Notes under the pieces: model-generated
Told to the model about the DNA's origin: nothing
Database searches by the model: none
Seen by the model: only the letters and a program-made list of their open reading frames with translations
Part shown: piece by piece, positions 42,901 to 51,640 of the stretch
How positions within the stretch are numbered: the first letter of the stretch is position 1
How the letters are laid out: each line of letters opens with the position of its first letter
Origin: Bacteroides sp. 224
GTDB taxonomy: Bacteria; Bacteroidota; Bacteroidia; Bacteroidales; Bacteroidaceae
Length of the DNA: 64,000 bases
Assembly: GCF_010500995.1 (NCBI RefSeq)
Contig: NZ_QVMK01000002.1
Coordinates: 253,429-317,428, forward strand
Direction: 5' to 3'
Made by a program: the position numbers and the translations under genes

Positions 42901-45849
42901 TCACAATCTCGTCGTCTGCGGCCCCAAATACGAACGCTTCATTCCTCCGAAGTCCAAAACAATCTTTTGCAACACCGTCCCGGCATCTCCACAGATAATC
43001 TTCACCGTATGTTTGCCCGGCTTATCAATATGCAAAGTTGTTTTATTGATTCTACAATTCTTCAATACGCTTTCGTACCAGATTTGTGCATATTCAAAAG
43101 AAGAAGTAGACGGATTCATAACAGGACCTTCGTCAATGCATACCCCGTATTTTGTTTCTACGTTGGTGGCTTCGTGGCCTGCGTAGCCGCGATCTTTGCT
43201 TAATATAAAGGTGGGAAGCACGTAGGTGTATACATCTACAGAACCCTGTTCGAAAGTATAGAAGTCATACTCCAGGCGTGGGGTGCTACGTCCGGCGGTT
43301 CGTTGGGGTTTGGCGATGGGATTTCCTAACTGAATGGCTGTATTCTCTATGCCCAGGTTAGGAATGGTTATCATTTTTATATCGTCATTCTCTACCTTTC
43401 GGTGGAAACCGGCGGCATTTATCGAAACATATCCGTTATGTTCTACAAACAGGGTATCCATTTCAGCTAAAGAGGGGAAGGAAGGGTTGAACACGGAAAT
43501 ATAAACTTGCTCTTTCTCGCCCCGGTCAGATGTAACTTCGAGGGTACCGAATACCCTTTCACCGATAGGAACTTTTGCCCAGTCGATGGATACTTCTACG
43601 CGTTCTTCGGTAGCAGTTGATCCGGTTTTTTTGCTTAACAGAATCCAAGGATCGGAAACAGTTGTATTCCATTTCAATGGAGCACCGCCTTTATTGAAGA
43701 CATCTACATAGTAAGATTGACGGAAATAGGTATTGAAAGCGGGCAATGCGTGGAAACTCTTTTGTCCTTTTAGTACATCTTCTCCCTCTGCCAATACGCC
43801 TAAAGAGGCAGTAGACTGTAAATCGGCTTTCCTCAATACCGGAAGTTTGAAGTAAGAAGCGGCAAATCCTTGTTTCATGGTCATTATATGATCCCACTTT
43901 CCACCGAGTAGGGAGTTATATCCTTTTGTAATGACATCCAGACTGTCGTAGCAGGCTTTCGTCATTTTCTCTAATTGCTCGGTCGCTGCTCTTTGTTGGA
44001 TAGCATACCAACGGTTTCGCTGCCCGGTCAGGATCATACGGTTTAGCAATTCGCATCCTTTAACCGGATAATACATAGACTGATAATAGCAGGCTTTCTT
44101 TTCTTCGGGCAGCGCATGTAGAATCTTCTCTGCGATACTTCCTATCCGACGGTATTCGTCCAAACGAGTATCAACTTCGCGGTAATTGGTCAGTGAGAAA
44201 TCGGTATCGGTATTTCGTTCGTTTCCATGCTTGTCTGTAGCCCACTGATAGCCCCATCCCATAAATTCGGGCTTACGAGGAAAGGCGAGTTTGTAGAAAG
44301 CATTAGTCATATCCCGAAATTCATTTTGATATTCATCGCCCAACATGCCGCACAACCATTCGGTACGATAGTCGGCGGCTCTTTCATAATTGAAGGAGTC
44401 GATATCAAAGGCCATGGTTAAGAAGAAATCGGCCACAAATTCACAAGATTTAATATCACCGGCATTCAACAACCAAATGCGGTCGGCAGTCATATCGTAT
44501 GCTTTCCGCAGTTCTTCGTACATAAGGGTGGGCGAAGTAGTATTCATCCAAAGGTAATCGTGGGGTTTGCCCAGATAAGAAGAATGGTAATAAACGCCGG
44601 AACGACCGGAACGTTTTTGCTCTTTCGGACTGCTCAGACGTTTCATATATCCGTAATTATCGTCGGGCCAGATGATGGTTACATCATCGGGGAGTTCCAG
44701 TCCTTGATCGTATACGTCCAGTACTTCTTTGTAGGGAGTAAAGGCTTGGGGAATATCTTCGGCACGTTTACCTGTGACATCTACCAGCATTTGCCGTTGT
44801 GCCATCAGTGCATCCTGAAGCATTTGTTTTCTGTCGGCCATGTTATTGCTGGCGTTCATGGCACGGTCGTGCAATCCGCGCAGGGCAAGGGTGTACACAT
44901 TTTCGTAAGGGGCAGCCTCTACAACACGAGATTTCAACACTTTATTTACACCGTCCTTATTGCCAACATAATCCCATTCGCCCATTTTATCGCGTTTCCA
45001 CTCACTGGCGGTATTAAAGAGTAATGGCTCGCAGTGAGAAGAACCCATAACGATGGCAAAGCTGTCTGCCACCAAACGATTTTCGGGAATACGGTGAAAG
45101 GCCATAGAGGCATCGTGCATGGCAGGGCAAAGATAGTTGGCTTGCAAGCGAAGCAGCAATTCGCAAACCTTTCCATAAGTTTTGGGACCGAAGTTGCCGC
45201 GTTCTTTCTCAAAGTTATTTTTAGACCAGCGGTAAAGTCCCCAGTCTTCATCATTAATAAATACTCCTCTGAACTTAACTGTGGGTTCTTTGGAGATAAA
45301 CTTATCTACTTTTACGCTTAGTTGTTTCTGCTGTTTAACCGGAGCATCGGCCCACCAATACCAGGGGGATACGCCGATAGCTTTGGATATGGAAAGAAGT
45401 CCGTAAGCTGTACCGCGCCTGTCGCTTCCGGCAACAACGATCGCTTTCTTAATACCGGGAACAGGGTTGTTGACTATCTCCACCATATACCGTTCCCAAC
45501 TTCCGGAGATAGCTGTGGTATCTATTTTATTCTTTGCAGCCAGGGCATCTATCCATTTGCTTTCTCCAATGGTTCCAACAATTATGGCATGGCGGGCTGA
45601 TACTTTTCCGGGAGTTGTTGCTTCTTTCTTCAACTCTTGTCCGGTTACAAGATGCACATCCTCTACAAACAAAGATGTACTTTTATGGATTACACTGGCA
45701 TCCTTTTCATCATAACAAATGATGGCATTCCCGGATGAAGAGACAATAGGGAAACTATTTTTCCCGGTTCCTTTATGGAGTGATACTTGTGCTTCTACCG
45801 AAAGCAAACTACAACAAAAGAGCCCAGCGAGAATCATTCTATTTTTCAT
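42901..45849 (-). CDS. GH115 alpha-glucuronidase
   Basis: A 982-residue protein with a signal peptide (ends near SVEA). GH115 blocks: GSWERYMVEIV, GSDRRGTAYGLLSISKAIGV, SPWYWWADAPV, KFRGVFINDEDWGLYRWSKN, ANYLCPAMHD, VTIIWPDDNYGYMKRL, GVYYHSSYLG. Family members remove (4-O-methyl-)glucuronic acid from xylan or arabinogalactan. The C-terminal about 350 residues add the usual helical and beta-sandwich domains. First gene of a six-gene leftward operon (GH115, BNR lipoprotein, sulfatase, GH89, GH105) whose promoter region carries a diverged copy of the regulon motif. Confidence 0.92.
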   Translation of the reverse strand: MKNRMILAGLFCCSLLSVEAQVSLHKGTGKNSFPIVSSSGNAIICYDEKDASVIHKSTSLFVEDVHLVTGQELKKEATTPGKVSARHAIIVGTIGESKWIDALAAKNKIDTTAISGSWERYMVEIVNNPVPGIKKAIVVAGSDRRGTAYGLLSISKAIGVSPWYWWADAPVKQQKQLSVKVDKFISKEPTVKFRGVFINDEDWGLYRWSKNNFEKERGNFGPKTYGKVCELLLRLQANYLCPAMHDASMAFHRIPENRLVADSFAIVMGSSHCEPLLFNTASEWKRDKMGEWDYVGNKDGVNKVLKSRVVEAAPYENVYTLALRGLHDRAMNASNNMADRKQMLQDALMAQRQMLVDVTGKRAEDIPQAFTPYKEVLDVYDQGLELPDDVTIIWPDDNYGYMKRLSSPKEQKRSGRSGVYYHSSYLGKPHDYLWMNTTSPTLMYEELRKAYDMTADRIWLLNAGDIKSCEFVADFFLTMAFDIDSFNYERAADYRTEWLCGMLGDEYQNEFRDMTNAFYKLAFPRKPEFMGWGYQWATDKHGNERNTDTDFSLTNYREVDTRLDEYRRIGSIAEKILHALPEEKKACYYQSMYYPVKGCELLNRMILTGQRNRWYAIQQRAATEQLEKMTKACYDSLDVITKGYNSLLGGKWDHIMTMKQGFAASYFKLPVLRKADLQSTASLGVLAEGEDVLKGQKSFHALPAFNTYFRQSYYVDVFNKGGAPLKWNTTVSDPWILLSKKTGSTATEERVEVSIDWAKVPIGERVFGTLEVTSDRGEKEQVYISVFNPSFPSLAEMDTLFVEHNGYVSINAAGFHRKVENDDIKMITIPNLGIENTAIQLGNPIAKPQRTAGRSTPRLEYDFYTFEQGSVDVYTYVLPTFILSKDRGYAGHEATNVETKYGVCIDEGPVMNPSTSSFEYAQIWYESVLKNCRINKTTLHIDKPGKHTVKIICGDAGTVLQKIVLDFGGMKRSYLGPQTTRL

Positions 45850-45879
45850 AATAACCTTTTAGATATACAATTAATGCTG

Positions 45880-45944
45880 CAAATAAAGGTAAAAATGAAA
45901 AGATAGAATAAAAGAAATAGACCTATAAATAGCAAAATATGTTC
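45880..45944 (-). promoter_or_regulatory. Promoter region of the GH115 operon with weak operator, site D
   Basis: A -7-like TTTATTTG (45887-45880; one mismatch to TAnnTTTG) lies 31 bp upstream of the ATG. At exactly 36 bp from it begins CTATAAATAGC (45923), which shares CnATAAAT with sites A and B and the preceding AAATAG with B. The far half of the motif is poorly kept. Confidence 0.4.
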
Positions 45945-45960
45945 AAATGGAGGGTAAAGT

Positions 45961-46050
45961 CTTTATTTGCTACTTTGAGATAGCTTACTTGCCAGTATGA
46001 AACACTTTATTTGCTACTGGCAAACTACTTGTTTCCTACTGGCAAGTTAT
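45961..46050. repeat. Direct and inverted repeats (TTTATTTGCTACT/ACTTGCCAGTA)
   Basis: CTTTATTTGCTACT occurs twice, 44 bp apart (45961 and 46005). ACTTGCCAGTA (45987) is inverted as TACTGGCAAGT (46038). The element lies between the end of the DUF1080 operon and the GH115 promoter, where a terminator would be expected. Confidence 0.65.
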
Positions 46051-46074
46051 GCTGATGCTATAAGCAATATAGTT

Positions 46075-47424
46075 TTATTTAAGCTCTTTAATCTTCACAT
46101 TCTTAAACCATACTTCATCACCGTGGTCTTGAAGAAGAATATTGCCTTCCTCGGTATTACCGAAGTTTGGCCAGTTTTTATACTTGCTGTATGCCACCAA
46201 TGCGTTAAACATATCGGTGTTGCGTGTGTACTCAATCAGCTTCACGCCGTTCAACCAATGTTCTACATGATTGCCTCTTACGATAACTGTAGCTGTATTA
46301 AAGTCTTTCTTGTTGAAAGGTTTATCTTTAGGCGCAGGAATCAGGTCGTACAATGAACCTAACTGTCTGTTTCCTTTTACACCTAACTTTGCATCGGGGT
46401 GCTTATCATCATCCAGAATCTGGAACTCGCAACCAATGGCAGAGCCTTCGCCTTTGTTCAAACCGGGATTAACGAAGTATTTAATACCGCTGTTGGCACC
46501 TTCGGTGATTTTGAAATCTACTTTCAGGATAAAGTTCTTGTATTTACGGGTAGTTACAATGTCGCCTCCGTTAGCCGATTCAGCTCCACCGCTTTTGATA
46601 ACTTTCAGGATACCGTTTTCCATCTTCCAGCCTTTTTCGGGGAAAGTTGAAAGTTTGGCTCCTTTCCAGCCGTTGGTTGTTTTGCCATCCCACAATAAAG
46701 CCCAACCTTCTTTTACTTCATTCGGAGAAAGGGTGTTAGGGATTACATTCACCTCAGGGGCAGCCTGTGCATCCGGTGTGCGGTAATTGCCTACATTTGT
46801 TGTACAAATGCGAATGTCTTTCCAGCTTACAGTTTTTCCTTCGTCGGAAGCATTGCCAATGGCGTGCACCTGCAAAGCAATGAATCCGGAAAGGGTCATA
46901 TCATCCCAGACGTTGGCACAAGGTACACCGTTAATCCAGGTACGAATGGAGCTACCAATAGCTTCGATACGAGCTTTATTCCATGCGTTATTCTTGAAAG
47001 CTGTTTTTGCTGATGGGTTTAGTGTCAAAGGATAAAGCCAGTTTCTGCGCGCCTCATCATAAATACCACCCGACCAAGCACGTTTGGAAGGATCAATCTC
47101 AAACTGATAGCCGTGTACACGACCTTTCTGATAGTCTTTCTTGCTTTCGCTACGGAATTGTACACCAGAGTTTAAGCCGTCGTCTATCTTGAAATCAAAC
47201 TCAAGGATGAAATCTCCATAGTTTTTAGTAGTAGCGAGGAAAGTGTTAGGAGTTCCCATTTTAGATGTACCTACAATGGCACCATCTACCACTTTATACT
47301 CGGCTGTGCCATTCAGTTTCTTCCATCCTTTCAGGTTCTTGCCATTAAAAAGGGGTTCCCAGTTTTGTGCAGACAAGGATGCAACACAGAATAAGAGTAA
47401 AGTTAATACGATATTTTTCTTCAT
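46075..47424 (-). CDS. Double DUF1080 (3-keto-disaccharide hydrolase family) protein
   Basis: A 449-residue protein with a signal peptide (ends near SLSAQ). Two jelly-roll DUF1080 domains repeat in tandem: [20 protein letters not shown] (from about 25) and [20 protein letters not shown] (from about 243), each with a later FDFKI/VDFKI-x-x-G-x-NSG block. DUF1080 proteins split 3-keto-glycosides made by Gfo/Idh-type dehydrogenases; related genes in B. thetaiotaomicron act this way. It is the last gene of an operon with two such dehydrogenases. The paired domains may mean one is catalytic and one binds glycan. Confidence 0.85.
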   Translation of the reverse strand: MKKNIVLTLLLFCVASLSAQNWEPLFNGKNLKGWKKLNGTAEYKVVDGAIVGTSKMGTPNTFLATTKNYGDFILEFDFKIDDGLNSGVQFRSESKKDYQKGRVHGYQFEIDPSKRAWSGGIYDEARRNWLYPLTLNPSAKTAFKNNAWNKARIEAIGSSIRTWINGVPCANVWDDMTLSGFIALQVHAIGNASDEGKTVSWKDIRICTTNVGNYRTPDAQAAPEVNVIPNTLSPNEVKEGWALLWDGKTTNGWKGAKLSTFPEKGWKMENGILKVIKSGGAESANGGDIVTTRKYKNFILKVDFKITEGANSGIKYFVNPGLNKGEGSAIGCEFQILDDDKHPDAKLGVKGNRQLGSLYDLIPAPKDKPFNKKDFNTATVIVRGNHVEHWLNGVKLIEYTRNTDMFNALVAYSKYKNWPNFGNTEEGNILLQDHGDEVWFKNVKIKELK

Positions 47425-47434
47425 GGTTTATTTA

Positions 47435-48847
47435 TTATAGTTTATAATATTGATCCCATCCCTTACGTGGTGGAAGCCCGGCTAACATCGCATTAGCAAA
47501 TTCGTTGTTCGTAATCTGCTTGGTGCGGCTGTCAAAGAACAACTGCGTATTGAGTCGCTGTGCCATTACTCCCAATGAGAATACTTGACTTAATACGCCA
47601 TTGATTTCGAATGGTGAACGTGTTTTCTCAACACCATTACATGCCAACAGGAAGTTCTCAAAGTGGTTAGATGGGCTCTTCGGCACTTCCGGCAATTTCA
47701 TTGATTTAGCCTTTTCCTCGGGAATGATAGACAAGGTGCTTCCATGACTACCTCCTTTAAAGGTTAAGTCTTTGGAGTAGATTATCTTTCCGGGGTTTAG
47801 TTTGGCAGCAGGTGTATTTCCCTGATTGGTAGTAGGAATGTTTGGATCCAATCCGGAAACGCCATAGCCTTCGGGGATAGGAGGAAGATTATCCAAACCA
47901 TCATACCAGGTGATATCTACCGGCGGCATTCCTTTGCGTTGTGCAAAACGGAAAAGAATGGTAGAAGAGTAAGGGAAGAAATAATCGTTGTGCCCTTTCT
48001 CGTACTGCATATTAATCTCGTAAGGTAAGCCCAGTTCAAGGAATTCGTGAGCTGTATCAAGGATATGTGCTCCCCAGTCTCCTAAGGCACCCATCCCAAA
48101 GTCGTACCAACAGCGCCATTCGCCTTGGTCATATTTCTTATTATAGTCATGAAAGGGAACTACTCCAAGCCAGGTATCCCAATCCATATCTTTCGGGAGT
48201 TGCTGACTTTCAGGGAGTTTGTAGATATTGGTATCCCATTTGTGCCAACGGCGGGGGTTATTCATGTGGGCAGTGATAGCAGTTACATCTTTAATGATTC
48301 CTGCATCCATCCAGGTTTTAAATTGGAAGTAGTTTGCTTCGGAATGTCCTTGGTTTCCTACCTGAGTAGCCAGGTTGGGACGTTTCAGGGCGGCTTGCAT
48401 CAATAGTTCCGCTTCGTAGAAGGTACGCGCAAGTGGTTTTTCTACATAGACGTGTTTGCCGGATGCCAATGCCAACATACTGATGGGAAAGTGTGAATGG
48501 TCGGGGGTAGCAATGGCTACCGCGTCAAATTCATTGCCGGCTTTATCAAACATCTGACGGAAGTCTCTGAATTGCTTCGCTTTCGGATATTTGGATATAA
48601 CCTTTTGAGTATGTTTGGCTCCCATATCCACATCGCATAAAGCTACTACTTCTACCATATTGGTTCTTTCAAAGTCTCCAATGATTTGTTCGCCACGGTT
48701 TCCGATACCGATATAGGCGATCTTGACTTTGTCTCCTTTTCCTTTTTTAGAAGAAAGAGTTTGAGCATTCAGCAAATCGCCGGCTCCTACTGCCAATCCG
48801 GCGGAAGCCAGAGACATGGTTCTTAGAAAATCTCTTCTTGTTACCAT
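47435..48847 (-). CDS. Gfo/Idh/MocA oxidoreductase with Tat-type leader (larger)
   Basis: A 470-residue protein. The leader TRRDFLRTMSLASAGLAVGA has the twin-arginine pattern. The Rossmann motif YIGIGNRGEQ (about 45-54), ALCDVDMGA, AIATPDHSHF and the catalytic VEKPLAR follow. The C-terminal half is the alpha/beta domain of the family, with a large insertion (about 290-400) usual in the exported Bacteroidetes group. It is expected to oxidise or reduce a sugar position with bound NAD. It lies 10 nt before the DUF1080 gene, which fits 3-keto-sugar chemistry. Confidence 0.86.
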   Translation of the reverse strand: MVTRRDFLRTMSLASAGLAVGAGDLLNAQTLSSKKGKGDKVKIAYIGIGNRGEQIIGDFERTNMVEVVALCDVDMGAKHTQKVISKYPKAKQFRDFRQMFDKAGNEFDAVAIATPDHSHFPISMLALASGKHVYVEKPLARTFYEAELLMQAALKRPNLATQVGNQGHSEANYFQFKTWMDAGIIKDVTAITAHMNNPRRWHKWDTNIYKLPESQQLPKDMDWDTWLGVVPFHDYNKKYDQGEWRCWYDFGMGALGDWGAHILDTAHEFLELGLPYEINMQYEKGHNDYFFPYSSTILFRFAQRKGMPPVDITWYDGLDNLPPIPEGYGVSGLDPNIPTTNQGNTPAAKLNPGKIIYSKDLTFKGGSHGSTLSIIPEEKAKSMKLPEVPKSPSNHFENFLLACNGVEKTRSPFEINGVLSQVFSLGVMAQRLNTQLFFDSRTKQITNNEFANAMLAGLPPRKGWDQYYKL

Positions 48848-48930
48848 AAATGTTTCATTGATATTAGTGTATTAGTAAATGTTTCGAGAATTCACCCATC
48901 CCTTTGGGACGAAGAATCTTATAATCTATT

Positions 48931-49179
48931 CTATGCCCTGCTTTTCTTGCTTTTAATCAATCCCTTCACCCCATAAAAGAGGATACGTACAACACTCCAA
49001 AAGCCATAAAGCACAAATGTAAATAGAATTATATAGAAAGCAGAGGTTATCAACTCCGTAAAAGATGCACGATAAGTGACAATGGCATAGAGGTGTACTA
49101 AATTGGCAATAACAAAACAAATCAGTAAAGTAATCAGCTCTATTTTTTTCCGTCGAGCGGTTATAAGGGTGTCTTTCAT
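48931..49179 (-). CDS. Small two-helix membrane protein
   Basis: An 82-residue protein of unknown function. A basic N-terminus (ARRKKIEL) leads into two hydrophobic segments (about 15-34 and 44-66) and a lysine-rich tail (KGLIKSKKSRA), predicting both ends in the cytoplasm. Its ATG overlaps the stop of the upstream Gfo/Idh gene (ATGA), so it is almost surely translated in step with it. An 83-bp gap without visible signals separates it from the next Gfo/Idh gene. It could anchor or serve the redox enzymes, but nothing in the sequence shows how. Confidence 0.75.
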   Translation of the reverse strand: MKDTLITARRKKIELITLLICFVIANLVHLYAIVTYRASFTELITSAFYIILFTFVLYGFWSVVRILFYGVKGLIKSKKSRA

Positions 49180-50471
49180 ACTGCGTCGGGTGTTTTTACG
49201 GATTGATGATTCAGGTAATCTATTTTATATTCATCCGGGAAGTAAAGCGTGCGTTCTTCTTCCAATGCCTGATGTCCTAATAGACAAAGCATACTTGCGT
49301 AGTAACCTTCTTCTGCAATTCTTTCCGGTTGTTTTTGTGTGATAACGGCTTCTACAAACGCGTCTACCAGCAAAGATGATCCATCCGATTTGGGACGTTC
49401 GCCGATGATGAACTCTCCGGTATTCTTATTGGCCGTTTCCGGTGCCCAACTTGTTCCGGCAAAGGGTAGAGAATCGAATACTTTATTCTCCCAGTCATTC
49501 ACCATTTGCAGAAAGGCCGGTGCGGCAGGTACACTCTCGAAGTAATATTTGCCCTTTTCGGGTTCTATGGTGCCGAGGCTACCCATGATTTGTTCTTCCA
49601 ATCCATAGAATTTATTGGAGATAACAGAATCGAATGTCATCTTCACACCGTCGTCGAATACATATATACAACTCACATTGTCGTACACTTCCCGACCATC
49701 TTTCCAGTAGGTGATGGCACCATTCCCCATTACCTTTTCGGGAAGCTTGCGCAATGCCCAGCTGCCAATTTGAAGTTGATGGCAAGCCAGCTCCGTCATT
49801 AGTCCTTTAGAGAATTCTTTATAAAGGCGCCAGTTAATCAAACGTTCCAATCCCGGCGAAGGAACTGAACGCCTCCAATCGCCATTCCTGTACCAGAAGG
49901 TACGAATTGCATTGATATCGCCGAAAGTGCCTGCGTGAACCATCTCCATTGTTTTGATGTAGCGAGGATCGAACAGGCGTTGTTGTCCGGTGAAGAATAT
50001 TTTTCCCGTGCTGCGGTGCTTTTGGTAAATTCGGTAACATTCATCCATAGTGAAGCCGATTGTCTTTTCGCAGAATACATGCTTTCCTGCATCGAAAGCG
50101 TCCAACGCAATCTGGCAATGCGAGCTCAGCGGAGTAGCGATGAGTATAGCATCTATCGCTTTATCTTCCAAAAGCTCCCGATAGTCGCCATATACTTTGG
50201 CATTCGGTGCAAGTTTCAGTGCTTCATCCACAGAGGGTTTATAAATATCGCACAAAGCAACAATCTCTACCTTCGGATTTTTAACCAGAAAACTCATTAA
50301 GAAACGTCCCCTCGAACCGGGACCAATTACTGCCAAACGGCATTTTTCATTAGAGGTATTTACCACCTCCGAGAAAGCAGAAAGCCAAGGACTTGCTGCC
50401 ATTAAAGTGCCGGCGCCGGCCATTCCTAAATTCTTTAGGAAGTCTCGCCTGCTAATAGATGTAGGTTTCAT
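49176..50471 (-). CDS. Gfo/Idh/MocA oxidoreductase with Tat-type leader (smaller)
   Basis: A 431-residue protein. Leader SISRRDFLKNLGMAGAGTLM is twin-arginine-like. The Rossmann motif VIGPGSRGRF (about 47-56), ALCDIYKPS, LIATPLSSHC and FCEKTIGFT, the catalytic Lys region, follow. It is not a close copy of the 47435 protein: the cofactor loop and C-terminal domain differ, so the pair may catalyse different steps (for example 3-oxidation and its reversal). Coupled by ATGA to the small membrane protein gene and 21 nt after the GH43 gene. Confidence 0.86.
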   Translation of the reverse strand: MKPTSISRRDFLKNLGMAGAGTLMAASPWLSAFSEVVNTSNEKCRLAVIGPGSRGRFLMSFLVKNPKVEIVALCDIYKPSVDEALKLAPNAKVYGDYRELLEDKAIDAILIATPLSSHCQIALDAFDAGKHVFCEKTIGFTMDECYRIYQKHRSTGKIFFTGQQRLFDPRYIKTMEMVHAGTFGDINAIRTFWYRNGDWRRSVPSPGLERLINWRLYKEFSKGLMTELACHQLQIGSWALRKLPEKVMGNGAITYWKDGREVYDNVSCIYVFDDGVKMTFDSVISNKFYGLEEQIMGSLGTIEPEKGKYYFESVPAAPAFLQMVNDWENKVFDSLPFAGTSWAPETANKNTGEFIIGERPKSDGSSLLVDAFVEAVITQKQPERIAEEGYYASMLCLLGHQALEEERTLYFPDEYKIDYLNHQSVKTPDAV

Positions 50472-50492
50472 TCTGGGTATTCTTTAACTTTA

Positions 50493-51500
50493 TTATTTTA
50501 TCACAGGAGCCTTTTGAAATTCGTAAGAAGGAGATCCCCCTTCTACATAAGGCCATCCGTCTTTATCCCACTTTATTTGGTCTAACAATAAGATTCGTCC
50601 CTTTTCCGGAGCTGTTTTGGAGATGCCATGATAAAAAAGCCAATCTTGCCCGGCATCATCCCGGATAATCTGAGAGCCATGACCATTACCCACAAAATGA
50701 TCGTTTGAACCTATCACCTGCAAATAACCATTTTCCATCATCGACTTACCATTTTTATCTTTGTAAGGTCCCCATACCTTTTTAGAGCGTCCTACTCCTA
50801 CATGATAGGTACTTTTAAGACCTTCGCAACAGCTTCCTATGGAGGCAAACAGGTAGTAATAATCGCCATGTTTATGCACATAAGCTGCTTCAAAGGCGGT
50901 TCCTGCTATTTGTTTCTTCTTTGCTTTAGGCTTTACAGATAAGCCATCGGCCGTTAGTTCTATCACATAGATGCCCCGGAAGCTTCCCCAAACCAGGTAG
51001 TTCTTACCTTTGTATTGCAGAAAGCTGGGGTCGATAGAGTTCTGTACGCCTATCTCATTGCTACGAAACAACTTTCCATGATCGGTGAAAGGACCCTGAG
51101 GACTATCGGAAGTAGCCACGCCAATTCCACAAGTTTGCTCGCCTCCCCATACCGACATGGCATAGTAGAGCACATATTTATTATTTATGTAATTAATATC
51201 CGGTGCCCAGATTCCTCCGCGAGGTTCAAACTTAGGACGGGTTTTATTGGTGAAAGCTGTATTGCAATATGTCCACTGTACCAAGTCTTTAGACTTCATG
51301 ATAGGAACATTCCGTGTACTCTCGGTAGCATATACATAAAAATAGCCGTCGGCGGCTTTAATCACAGTGGGGTCGGGCATGCCTACCTCTACAACGGGAT
51401 TCTTGTAATTCATAGAAGGTTTAACCTGTGCTTTGGTTACAGAAAAAAAAGCACTTAATACGAACGCTAAAACGAATAAATTTACTTTCCTTTTCATCAA
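50493..51500 (-). CDS. GH43 arabinanase-like enzyme, periplasmic
   Basis: A 335-residue, single-domain GH43 protein with a signal peptide (ends near TKAQ). Catalytic candidates: Asp in GMPDPTVI, Asp in NSIDPSFLQ, Glu in AFEAAYVH; IWAPDINYI and SIGSCCEGLKSTYHVGVGRS are shared with the catalytic half of the surface lipoprotein at 30543. The two look like a surface and periplasmic pair acting on related linkages. It opens the operon that continues with the redox module. I see no TAnnTTTG box in the 140 bp upstream, so read-through from the HTCS gene is possible. Confidence 0.86.
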   Translation of the reverse strand: MMKRKVNLFVLAFVLSAFFSVTKAQVKPSMNYKNPVVEVGMPDPTVIKAADGYFYVYATESTRNVPIMKSKDLVQWTYCNTAFTNKTRPKFEPRGGIWAPDINYINNKYVLYYAMSVWGGEQTCGIGVATSDSPQGPFTDHGKLFRSNEIGVQNSIDPSFLQYKGKNYLVWGSFRGIYVIELTADGLSVKPKAKKKQIAGTAFEAAYVHKHGDYYYLFASIGSCCEGLKSTYHVGVGRSKKVWGPYKDKNGKSMMENGYLQVIGSNDHFVGNGHGSQIIRDDAGQDWLFYHGISKTAPEKGRILLLDQIKWDKDGWPYVEGGSPSYEFQKAPVIK

Positions 51501-51536
51501 ATTATTCTTTATACTCTTTGTTTAGTTTATGTTAAG

Positions 51537-51615
51537 TTGAACACAGAGACACGGAGTCACAGAGTTATTAAAAAGAAAACTCTTCGTCTCTGTGTCTTTG
51601 TGTCTCTGTGTTCAA
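51537..51615 (-). repeat. Imperfect palindrome, ACACAGAGAC family (copy 1)
   Basis: The left arm (51537-51566) is TTGAACACAGAGACACGGAG followed by TCACAGAGTT. The right arm (51578-51615) ends TGTCTCTGTGTTCAA. The first 28 bp are identical to the copy at 62423. It lies between the HTCS stop and the GH43 start. Confidence 0.85.
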
Positions 51616-51640
51616 TTTTCATTTGATCATAATAATATAA

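Noticed and set aside
45961-46050. Small RNA gene between the DUF1080 and GH115 genes
   Set aside because: There are direct and inverted repeats but no promoter box and intrinsic terminator pair to support a separate transcript.
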